Assembly (NCBI RefSeq): GCF_901709675.1
Contig: NC_051102.1
Span: 10,115,412 to 10,179,411 of the forward strand
Source: Syngnathus acus
Taxonomy: Eukaryota > Chordata > Actinopteri > Syngnathiformes > Syngnathidae
DNA: 64,000 nt
Reading direction: 5' to 3'
Positions 21,633 through 31,500 of this stretch are shown in pieces. The notes beneath the pieces are model-generated. The model was given only the letters and a program-made list of their open reading frames with translations. It had not been told where the DNA came from and did no database searches. The position numbers were made by a program, and so were the translations under genes. Position 1 is the stretch's first letter. The number at the start of each line of letters is the position of its first letter.

Positions 21633-21908
21633 ATGTTGGTGCTCCTGCTGTGTCTGCAGGCCTTCCTGCGCATCACTGCGTTGGATTCAGACAAGGCCAC
21701 CACTTTGTTGACGGACAATCGGCAACCGATCGAGGTGACAATATTGTAACTGGTGCTTGAACATGTCATTGAGTTAGAATTTAGGATGAAGATTGTGATT
21801 GACTTTATTTTGTGTGTGTGTGTGTGGTTTTTTTTTTTAAAGGAAAAGTATACACCAAGAATAATACCACCATACTGCTATCTAAGACCAGGAGCATGCG
21901 CACCTATA
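21633..21908 (+). CDS. Small secreted peptide unit B (C-x6-C ring), two exons, no own 3' exon
   Basis: Paralogous to unit C. Exon 1 (21633-21734) encodes MLVLLLCLQAFLRITALDSD and the rest of an acidic propiece. Exon 2 (21843-21908) encodes a 22-residue segment with the core PPYCYLRPGACAPI, holding the C-x6-C ring with RPG. Both are phase 0 with good GT-AG sites. Compared with unit C, about 12-15 nt around the original initiator are missing, so the signal peptide starts five residues later, and an extra out-of-frame ATG lies upstream at 21614. No terminal exon with a stop appears before the next TATA box. Unit B is therefore either a truncated duplicate or an alternative promoter and first exons that splice into exon 3 or 4 of unit C; the phases would allow this. 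Confidence 0.5.
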
Positions 21909-22102
21909 GTAAGAGTACAAAAATATTCTTGAAGCTGTCTTGTGCCCTCGAAAAAAAAAAAAAATTTAGTTTTTGTACACTTGTCCTTTGAAGCTGCATA
22001 TATTTGGCAATATCTAGATTAGTACATCTACAATATAAATTAGTCAGTGAAACTGCATTCAAGATTATTATTGAGCTTTTGTAGTTCTCGTGTGGAAAAT
22101 TT

Positions 22103-22250
22103 CCTCTTATTGGGAAAAGCCCTCTTGATGTGAAATATTGACATGACATCATTTGTGATGTGAGCACTTGTGGACTCACAGGAAGTTATTGCCACCTTTC
22201 ACTTCTGATGGGAAGGGTGTTTGCTTTGCTTGTTGAATATCTCTATATAA
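22103..22250 (+). promoter_or_regulatory. Promoter of peptide gene C
   Basis: A second copy of the block described for unit B: inverted CCAAT core, TGACATGACATCATTTGTGA, and TATATAA at 22244-22250. The spacer between the block and the TATA box is about 50 nt longer than in B. Confidence 0.55.
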
Positions 22251-22291
22251 GGAGCAATGTGTCACTTCAGCTTTGTGGAGTGTCATTAGCC

Positions 22292-23150
22292 ATGGACAAA
22301 ATTGTGTTGGTGCTCCTGCTGTGTCTGCAGGCCTTACTGCTCACCACTGCGTTGGATTCAGATAAGGCCGCCACTTTGTTGACGGACAATCGGCAACTTA
22401 TCAAGGTGAGAATATTGTTACTGGTGCTTGAACATGTCATTGAGTCAGAATTTAGGATGAAAGTTGTGATTGACTTATTTGTGCATGTGGTTTTCTTTTT
22501 TAAAGAAAAGAGCTACACCAAGAATAAGACTACCATACCGTTTTCCAGGAACATTCACACTTATAGTAAGAGTACAAAAATATTCTTGAAGCTGTCTTGT
22601 ACCAATGAGTATTAGAGTACAAAAAAAACACAACTCAAATTAAAATCAGAATCCTAAAGTTATTGTTTTTTATGTGTTGTTTTTTTTTTTAAAGGGAAGA
22701 GTTGCATCAAGAAGACTAAGAAGATCATACTGCTATCGAAGACCAGGAGCATGCTCACTTTTAGTAAGGGTAAAAAAATATTCTTGTCGTGTACCAATGT
22801 GTATTAGCGCACACAAAAAAACACAATTGAGATTAAAATCTGAATCCTAAAGTTATATTTTCAAGATTTTTTTGGAAGAAAATATATTTTTGAAAGAAAA
22901 ACTTTTGGGGGGGAGCATTATCACAAGAAAATAGTGAAAATCTTACAAGAGTAAAGTAAAATTTTCTATGACATTTTGATTTTAAATACTTTCAATTTGT
23001 GGGTGCAATTATTTTCTTATCTAGACGCTAATACTGCAATTTTTTACACCAGTTTTTCTTAAACTTGATTTCAATTGAAATGTTCTTGTTTTGTTTCTTC
23101 AGCCGGCGCCAAAACAGGACAGAAACAAGACGGAAGTCGCCCACGCCTAG
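22292..23150 (+). CDS. Small secreted cationic peptide precursor C (C-x6-C ring)
   Basis: Unrecognised four-exon gene, all phase 0: 22292-22405, 22506-22565, 22695-22763 and 23103-23150, encoding 96 residues. Exon 1 gives a signal peptide (MDKIVLVLLLCLQALLLTTA) and a mildly acidic propiece ending in Lys; with the exon 2 start this makes a basic KKR site. Exon 2 encodes RATPRIRLPYRFPGTFTLI, a copy in which both ring cysteines are replaced (Arg, Phe). Exon 3 encodes RRLRRSYCYRRPGACSLL, strongly cationic with an intact C-x6-C/RPG ring. Exon 4 encodes a short acidic/basic tail ending VAHA. TATATAA lies 42 nt before the ATG and an ATTAAA signal lies near 23333. The layout fits a defence-peptide or peptide-hormone precursor; function is inference only. 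Confidence 0.75.
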
Positions 23151-23696
23151 CGTGCCAAGCATGACTTTGACAACTTACAGAAGCTCTGTTTGTTGTTTCT
23201 CTCTGCTCTCTAAAGCTAGCTTTTTAAAGACTGTCTGTCTGTTGTGTTGTCGTGGTGGGGAGAAGAAGTGGATATGTTCATAAAGTGTGTAAACACCCTA
23301 TCCAGCTAAATATTCTCATGCAATGCACTGCTGATTAAACATCTGGAACAAGCACTTGTTTTTTCCTGTCATGTTGGAAAATGAAAGGAGTGACGATCGA
23401 TAGCCAAGCAGGAAAAGGTTAGTATGATACAAGTTACTTTTGTCAACAAGAATGGTTTTTTCCTCCGTGTAAACATAATTGATCTAATGCTAAAGTAACT
23501 TTTTTAAAGCTAAAAATGTCTTTTAAAAAATGGACACACATGTCCTAAAACTTATTGCACCTCTAAAAAACCCAAGTCTTTTTATACCTTTATGTTGGAA
23601 TTTCGTCAACATAATATAAAGCGCGACATTCGCATATCCTCAAATCGGAAGGTGAATAAATTGAGATTTCAACTATTTATTGGAAAATGTTTCCAA

Positions 23697-24250
23697 AAAT
23701 GTGCAAATAAAGAATTCTTGCAAACAATAATAACAAATACAGCTGATTCAAGATCCAGCAAAAAAAAACTCTTAAATTGGCTAAAATTATTAACCATCCA
23801 TTCATCCATCCATTATCTGTACCGTATAAAAACAAATACATAAAGAAACCAAAACACCGAGGCCTGAAACGGCAATGTCGCAATAATTTAGGATTCCTGG
23901 CACTTTCAACACAACATAAACACATCCATGAGACTAGCGACATTTTTGGGATTGCTAAAAATATGCAAATGTGCAAATAAAGAATTCTTGCAAACAATAA
24001 GTCAACGGGAACTTGCGATCATAAACGTGGCCAATTAAATAACAAATACGGCTGAATCAAGATCCAGCAAAAAAAAAACTCTTAAATTGACTAAAATGAT
24101 TAATCATATAAAACAAATACATAAAGAAACTAAAACACAGAGGCCTGAAACGACAATGTCGCAATAATTTAGGATTCCAACAATTTCAACAAAACAAACA
24201 CATTCAGACTAGCGCCATTTTTTGGATTGCTGAAAATATTCAAAATTTTG
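23697..24250. repeat. Tandem duplication of ~270 bp in the intergenic region
   Basis: ATGTGCAAATAAAGAATTCT, ATCCAGCAAAAAAAA, AAATACATAAAGAAAC and GGCAATGTCGCAATAATTTA occur in the same order at 23697-23960 and 23967-24250, with indels. One copy carries an extra CATCCATTCATCCATCCATT tract (about 23790-23820) typical of fish retroelement tails. The 23151-23696 stretch shows only the 3' end of peptide gene C. Confidence 0.75.
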
Positions 24251-24391
24251 TTCAGAATATCGCAGGCATTTTTACTCTGTAAACCGTCAACGAGTTAATG
24301 GAGGGACACTAACGTCATAAATAACTTCCCAAAAGTTCAAAACGAGTCAAAGGATGTATAGAGAAGACCAGACCTCCTTGAGTTTCATCCG

Positions 24392-25320
24392 TTAGTAGTT
24401 GAGGACCTGCATATCAAACAGGTCAGACACACCGCCGGTGTCATCCAACGTGAAACTGTAGTCCATGCCTTAAATAAATAAATAAAATAAAAATCAGCCG
24501 TCAAATTGATTACTCAAGGAGAAAATTGTCAGACATTAACATGTAAAAGAACTGAAAGAAATCTTTAACTTCCAAGACAAATCTCAAGAATACATCATTT
24601 GACATGTTTTTCCAGAAAGAAATATGTCAATATGTCATATGGAATATTTACTCATTTTCCTGTTTCTTTATTACAAAAAAATATTAATTCTCATTCAATT
24701 CTAAGCTCGCCAAGTTATAATTGTTTCTTTTCAGGGTGACCCTGACATTCCTTCAGTTTTCAGAGCACAAGAGACAACATTGCATACACTTTAAGATGCT
24801 TACCATCAGTAGAGATCAGTTCATCAATTAAGTCAACATCTTCTGCAAGAAAGTATGAACAAACAATCTTTGTTTTCAGAGCACAACAGAGACAACATTG
24901 CATACTCTTTAAGATGCTTACCATCAGTAGAGATCAGTTCATTAATTAAGTGAACATCTTCTGCAAGAAAGTATCAACAAAGAACTTTTTTGTTTGTTTC
25001 AAAAAGAGTTTCAGGCACATATTGTATCCAAAAGTTTGGTATCATCCTTTGTCCGAACCCAAAGAAAGGCAGTACCATCTCTGTCTTCCTTCATGTGTTC
25101 CGCGATGCCATTGTGCCTCAACAAGCTGCTCACATCCAGAACAGAGTGGAACTCTGGTCCAGACAGGTCCATCTCCAAAGCGGTCACCGCCTGATCGAGA
25201 CACCCTGAAAGAAGACAGGCTGAAAGTGTGCGTGCGTGTGTGTGAAAAGTACATGCGGGCCATTTATATAAAACAATCAGATGAAAATTCAGCATGGCTT
25301 CTTCAGCCTCATGACCGCTT

Positions 25321-25363
<43 letters not shown>

Positions 25364-28099
25364 TGTTTCTTTTGAAACATTTCTATTCCCCCTGTACACT
25401 TTGGTGCTTACCCATGAGTGCATGAGTGGACGTTAGCCTCGGAATGCCATCGTGTTCAAGCAGCGCCACCTGCTGGTGTGAGCTGAGCGAATCCCGGCTG
25501 CAGAATGAGGAGGCGGTGGTGCTCGAACAAAAGGTGGGGGCGACCGTGGAGAAGGGAGGACAGTGTGGGCTGGCAGAGAGCGTGCACAGCGGCGGCGTGA
25601 GCATGGGGGTGGTCATGTCGTCGGGGGGCAAGGAGAAGACAACGGGCGTGCTGCAGTCTGAGTCCCGGTTAATGAGCGTGACCTTGATTGGAGCTACCTC
25701 GCTGCGCAGGCTCACCTGGTAATTCTCACGACCAGTCTGGTCCCCACAGAATAAAAGAAAGAAGTGGGATTGTAAGCTTTAAAACATAACTTTTTTTCCT
25801 TGCATTACTTGGTTGGAGCAAGTGTAATTAATTCTGTCTCTCTCCAGTGTTACTCCTAATACTCCAAAGGTGGTCTTGCAATATTTTACTACCTTCTCGA
25901 GCAGAGTCACCTCCAGCTGCGTCCCAGACGGAGCCATGATGAGGAGAATAGTGTCGCCCCTGAAGGAATTGCAGATGTCCTCATGCGTCACAAAATAATA
26001 GGTGGGGGAGTGTTAAGCAAAGAGGATTACAATACATCCAACCGCGGCGGCCAGAGAGCGTGGCGGAAGGAGACAATAAACCAGAAAAACAAGGCCGGGA
26101 GCAATTTGGGATTAACCTGTTTGACAATCGCAATTATATTTATGATCCGCTCAGCAGCACATTTTCTCTGTTCTCTGAGTCAATAGTCCCAAAGAGGACA
26201 CACATGACTGTGTAATTGTTCAGAGACAAGCAGAGAAATCGATCAATCGCCTCTTTGCGGGGAAAAAAAAAAAAAACACAAATAAAAAACATTCTTTCCT
26301 ACATATACATGAAAATGCAAATGCCACACCGAGCCAAGATTTGAACACAGAACCTCAGAACTGTGATTTGAGGCAGAAGTGAACACCACTAAGAACATCA
26401 GCACTAATTACAAAAGGATATTTGTTTGTGTCAGGGCTGCGGTTTAGGCGTACATTGTTCTCCTGCAGCCACGTCTTCTGCTTGTCCAGCTCTTTCTCTT
26501 GGGCATCCAGCTCAGAGATTTGGGCTTGGAGAAGCCTAACCTGCTCGAGATCCTCCTGGTTCTGACTTCCCCTGTTCTCACCCCTGCAAGTTTTGTATCA
26601 GACAATTTTGGAAGATGTTGGCAGTCACATTGCAGGGGAAACAGATTGACTACTTTCTTCTTGTTTGCTCTCGTTGACAATGAAGAACATGTTCAGAATC
26701 TTGCGAGGGATTTTAAATGTCATTGTGTTCATCCCACATTCATTGGAGCAACTCCACTTGCGGAAATACCGCAAATCAAAAACATGTTTTTCCAAACCTC
26801 CACTGGATGATATTTTGGGTTATCTTCTCAATCAAGCCCACGCCTTCCAGCACGTTGGTGATGTCGTATACGCGCCTTTTCTGCTTCACTGCTAAGATGT
26901 CAGCGGCCTGTCGATTTAAAAACGCAAGTGTCAAGAAAAATGTAGGCGCCAGGCAGGCAGCATGTTAACATCTTCCCCACCAGCGAAGACTACCTAGCAA
27001 ATAAACACTACCTGAGGTGGAGGAAATCAGAGACACCGTGAGGCACGCAAAGAGAGGATTTGGCAAATGAAGCTGCACAAATAGAACGTTAAACCTGTTG
27101 GCAGAAGAGGCTGGTTGTACAATGCAAGAGTGGGTGGGTGGATGGGGAGGAGCAGTTGCCGGCAGTGTAAACATTAGCAAAGTTTGGCGCTCAAGAAGAG
27201 AGGGAAAACTAACAAGATCTCATACACAATAAAAGGTATGCCTTTCCCCCCTTACTGTAAATACAAATACTACGATTGGATCATGGTTTTGTTCATTGGT
27301 GCCACATTGCACTGGAAATAAAGCACCATGTGAACTCAGCACAGGAAGGTCTGAGCAGAAAAACTTGACACTGAAGAGTGTGGAAAGAAATGCCAGAATA
27401 ATCAATAAAACTAGACAACACGCTTGACACATAGCTCACTCATTGGAGAATAGTTTCCCCCCCAAATGTTAACATTACACACATTTTACAGTATTGTAAA
27501 ATATTGACTCTAAGGTTGAGTCAGTGGCTGGACCATGGTTTCTGAAAACCACTGACATAAAACACCAATATAAATATAATATGCATTTTCCCCGAAAATC
27601 CAGGCGAAATGGATAGGGGACTCAAGAAATAAAATCGAATAGTAAAAATGATGGGGAGGGCGGATCAATAGGTGACCGAGTTTGCGGAGGTCCACTAGGT
27701 TTAAGTTCACCATTAAAAAAAAGACCAATTACCAACTTTACCAAAAAGTAAGAACAATGTCAGCTTATTAAGTCCACACACAGTTAAAAGCTTTATGTTC
27801 ACTTAAAACTGGAACACTGAAGATGGAGTACTCTATTAGTAATGGCGACTCCATCACCTGAACGCAGCGCGGTGCACCTGACCACTTTGCTCCCACTTTA
27901 CTCGGGTGAGCAACGGCTTTATTTCACATCTGCCAGAAAAACGGAGTAAAACGCTTGCGTTTAATCTGACCTTTCTTAAATCGAAGACGCCATCGCGGGT
28001 CTCTTTGAGCAGAGCGACAAACTTCATTGTAAGGAGCCCCAAACTTTTCTCGTGGCGAGGTGGCGTCGAGCGAGCAGCCCTCGTCCTCTCGCAGTCCAT
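24392..28099 (-). CDS. e2f5: E2F4/5-class transcription factor, most likely E2F5
   Basis: Pocket-protein-binding E2F that with DP partners represses or activates cell-cycle genes. Exons: 27971-28099, 26798-26907, 26422-26583, 25893-26001, 25412-25736, 25076-25204, 24922-24960, 24804-24842, 24392-24468. All phases close, giving 372 residues if both 39-nt cassettes are used. [20 protein letters not shown], then [20 protein letters not shown], is the winged-helix DNA-binding domain. The next exon is a coiled dimerisation helix ([19 protein letters not shown]). FVTHEDIC and [11 protein letters not shown] belong to the marked-box region. The C-terminus [18 protein letters not shown] is the pocket-protein-binding motif and ends like E2F5 (LNY) rather than E2F4. 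An in-frame upstream ATG exists at 28132. Neighbour lrrcc1 supports E2F5. Intron 3 is AT-AC; exon 2 uses an unusual GTTTGG donor. Confidence 0.88.
24804..24842 (-). other. e2f5: e2f5 cassette exon copy A (39 nt)
   Basis: In-frame mini-exon encoding [13 protein letters not shown] with its junction codons, flanked by TTGCAG acceptor and GTAAGC donor. It corresponds to the IIDELMSS acidic segment before the E2F5 C-terminal motif. It is the 3' member of a tandem pair. Confidence 0.8.
24922..24960 (-). other. e2f5: e2f5 cassette exon copy B (39 nt duplicate)
   Basis: Near-identical second copy, encoding [13 protein letters not shown] (two Asp codons changed to His and Asn). Both splice sites are intact. 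The duplicated unit is about 116 bp and includes flanking intron (from about 24757 and again from 24873). Because both copies are phase 1-1, inclusion of A, B or both keeps the frame. Confidence 0.8.
25325..25361. repeat. A37 homopolymer in an e2f5 intron
   Basis: An uninterrupted run of 37 A residues between e2f5 exons 5 and 6. It may be the tail of a retroposon. Confidence 0.9.
26002..26421 (-). other. e2f5: U12-type AT-AC intron of e2f5
   Basis: Between e2f5 exons 3 and 4 no AG acceptor fits, because an in-frame stop lies just upstream of the YYFVTHED coding start. The minor-spliceosome signals fit exactly. The donor on the minus strand is ATATCCTTTT, beginning at 26421. The branch-site match is TTGCTTAAC (consensus TTCCTTRAC), ending at 26012. 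The acceptor is AC at 26002-26003, about 11 nt past the branch A. Joining these ends restores the codon for [13 protein letters not shown], which aligns with other E2F4/5 proteins. E2F genes are known hosts of U12 introns. Confidence 0.88.
26330..26400. repeat. Interspersed-repeat fragment inside the U12 intron edge/exon 3 flank
   Basis: GAGCCAAGATTTGAACACAG followed by AACTGTGATTTGAGGCAGAA resembles a fish family with the phrase GAACTGTGAGGCAGA..CTAACCACT. A second relic lies near 55805-55860. Confidence 0.45.
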
Positions 28100-28539
28100 T
28101 TTAGGAAGGTTTGACTTTTTCCTGAAAGTCAAACTTCACCTCATGGCCATTTGTTCATACAAAACAAGGCATTTGCTCGTCAATAAACAAGCGCTTCACC
28201 TGTCGGTCTTCTCCCGAACACCCCTGTTGTGCCAAGTAAGTAACTTGGCCTCCTCCTATTAACTCTGCCCGAAAACTATTGACCTTGCCCCTGCAATTCC
28301 GCATAGAGACCCCGTGGACACGCCTCTGGACACCATTTACGTGACATACATCAAATACAAACAAACTTTTTTTTCCTATATTATTTGTGACAGTACAATA
28401 CATTAAATTAAAATAACAAGTAAACGATTAAAACAATTATGAAAAAGCACACATTCAAAACAATAATTTAAAATAACTGATCAAAACTAGCTTGTATAAA
28501 GCAAATACAGTTTTTTAATTGACGCATTACCAAGATAAT
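28100..28539 (-). promoter_or_regulatory. Short lrrcc1-e2f5 intergenic region with probable e2f5 promoter
   Basis: Only 440 bp separate the lrrcc1 stop codon from the e2f5 start, on the same strand, so it must hold the lrrcc1 3' end and the e2f5 promoter. A GCCCGAAAA element at 28267-28275 resembles an E2F half-site (TTTTCGGGC on the minus strand), which would allow autoregulation. No TATA box is evident near the e2f5 start. Confidence 0.4.
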
Positions 28540-31500
28540 TTAAAAGTTGAAATCTTTTAGCACACTGTTAAGACGTTTTATTTTCTCCTCTGTAATCCTC
28601 TTGTTGGCGTCCATTTCAAGCAGTAGCTGACGCATCTCCTCTTCCACTTCGAATACCTGAAATAACAAAAAAGGAGCGTGAAGCTCCAGCTTTTCCGGAG
28701 GATAGAGGCTTTCTGATTTGACCTTCTGATTGGCTTCTTCCATCTGACTGTGCTTGTCATTCGCCATCTGAAGCAGCTCAGCCTGATGGGCGGCTTGGAG
28801 GGACTCGAGCTGCGCGCGAAAGGCGTCGTCCATGCAGCGCAGCTTCTCCACCGCCGCTCTGAAAGAAAGACGTGACACGATGGAACTCCAAGAAGGCGAG
28901 GTCCCTCTTTTTCCTCACCTGTGTGATTGGCTCAGTTGTTCATTCTCTTCCAGGAGCGCGCGTTCTTTGTTGTCGAAGGTGTCCTTCATACGCTTCACTT
29001 GGGTCTCCAGTTGCGTGAGCAGCTGAGCCTTTTCTTGCCACTTTTTTGCAGATTCACTGAAAAGTGAGGAATCGCACAACAGGCATGTTCATGCATGTTC
29101 ATGAGTGTCGAGAAATAGATAAATGTACAAGCTACAGCCCTTTTTTATTTTATGGGGAACATATTTGTTGTGTTGAACTTTTTTATTTAGACAAAACATC
29201 TAAACATTCAATGTCTTGAAATCTTTTTCTGCAATGAGCTGAGAAATCTTTGTATTTTTTTATGGAAGATGGAATAGATTAAAGGCAATATCATTCATTT
29301 CAATGGGGAAATTTGATTTGATATACAATCATGCCAAGTCATGAAGATGGAACTAATCAAACTAATAAGTCAAGGCACCAACCGCTATATTTACTGTTTG
29401 AGTGAATTTACCTGTGAAGTCGTTTTGCCTCTTCTCCTTGGGCCTCCTTGTCCTCCAACTGCTGCTTCAGCTCCTCCTTGCGCACGACGAGGTGTTCGAT
29501 GCGTTCCTCCAGCTCCGTCAGCCGAGACGCGTCCTCCTCGAGTCGCCGCTGGAACGTCTTCTCGGCCCGGGCCTTGTCGTCGCGGAGCCTGCGGGCCTGC
29601 TCGTCGCGCTCCTGCAGCGTCTACGGAACAGGAAGAGAGACGGTAAGAGACGAGCCGCACCGCGCTGTACGTTAGCTTCACTTCCACGCGCTCATCTGCT
29701 TGACCTCTTTGAGTTTGCGGATGGATTCCGTTTGATCCTCAACGATTTTGCTTTTGATTTTGAGGGCGTCGCTGTCCCGCTCAATCTGTTTCTTTTGCGC
29801 CTCCACCTCGGCACCCAGGGCCTCAATCCTGGCCTCCAGACGTCCGCGATCCTGAGCCAGAGATGCTCCTGCGGTAAAGACATACGCAAGGACGTGACGC
29901 AACGTGCTCAGACATCTCTTTTTCTTATTCGAGGCAACTGTTTTATACTGTATGAGCCCTTTTCAAATGGTTCTGTTAAGAGAGTGTGAATTCCATCCAC
30001 TTTTTTTCTCTTTCAGATGTGATTTCATAGTCTTGTTTCTCTCTGACTCATTTTCACATCCCGCACACTTTCATCTCCATCATTTCTCTTCCTCCATGCT
30101 GTGCTTGAGTGCTTTTCATCAGAGGTCCAAACTATCTCAGTCAAGCTTCTTGTACTTTGAAATGTTGGTTTACCTTCACTGACCTCTGCATGCATTCATT
30201 TTTTTTTTTTCATTATTCTATTTTTTCCCTCATCAGTCCTGATATGCATCTCTCAGACACTTCCATTATATTAAGCTTCACTTCTACTTTTGTGTGCTGC
30301 TGCTGTATACCCGATGGCTGGTCTAACCACGACTTTATAGATTTTAACTTTTAATTTAATGGGGCCTGTTCTGTCACAAATCAACTTCTCCATTACCATG
30401 GTTTCTTTTACCATCGAACGAAGGCAATTAAAATTTGTTATCCTCTTTAGGTTCACTGCATCTAATTGTATTGGACAGTTGTTGAGGAACTTAGAGCAGA
30501 TCAATTTAGGTTTTAAATTGAGGAAGAGTCCCCATTCATTAAAAATACACACCAATTGAAGAATGTTTTATCTCTAAAATCTTTCTCTACATTTCCGTGT
30601 GTGCTTGATTGTTCTTCACCTACCTTGCTGAGCGAGCTCCTGCCCCCAAAGCCTCCTCTCGGCTCTCAGTCCATCGATGACCGACTCCTGCGCGCCGAGC
30701 TGGGCCGAAAGTCGCGCTTTGTCCTTCTTGAGCGCCTCCAGCTGAAGGCGCATATGGCGGTCCTGAGCCAGGTCGGCCTCCAGAGCCTGAGCGCGCCTCT
30801 GTGAGGAGACGGGGCAATCTTAATATTCCGTCCATTCATTTTAGGAGTTTTATTTTTTATTTAGTCCCTCGGTGACCTTGAACTCAGTAACAGCATCTCT
30901 CTTGGCGTTGGCAAGCTCTGAAATGCGAATCTTTTGCTCCTTGGCCAACACGGTGAGCTCCTGCACCAGGGAGGCGGATTTCTTTTCTGCTTGCTGCGAC
31001 TGAGCCAGTGTCGCTCGAAGCTCCGGCAGCTCTGCCGCCATTTGATCGCAAGCTTTCTTTACCTGCGGCGAAACCATGACTCATCCATTTCTGTTGCGCA
31101 AGGTGACAGCACAATGAACAATATGACGTTTACATTTATGAGCAGACCTCGGAGAAGCGCGTCGCCTCGATGGTGAGCGCCATGCGGAATTCGTCCTCCA
31201 GGGCCACGTATGCTTTCTTGCCCTCCTCCACTTTGTCCTTCAACTCAGCCTCCCTCTGAGCGTGACTTTGCCTCTCAGACGCCACTTCTCTTGCCACTGC
31301 TGCCAAGAAGTCCGTCCCGCCCGGCTGCAGCCGCATCCCCAGCTGTTTTCTGGAGACGCAGTTCATGAATAAATGAGGAGTCGTGTGCCTTATTTGTTTC
31401 CACGGTACAATTGAGGGCTTAAAAATGAATCAAGTCTTTTAAAAGCTTGCACCTGTGCTCTTGTTCCCGGCACGCCAGCAGTTCGTGCAGCTCCTGCACT

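Noticed and set aside
29341-29989. Plus-strand frames of 101-195 residues
   Set aside because: Antisense of lrrcc1 coiled-coil exons, whose minus-strand phases and splice sites are consistent.
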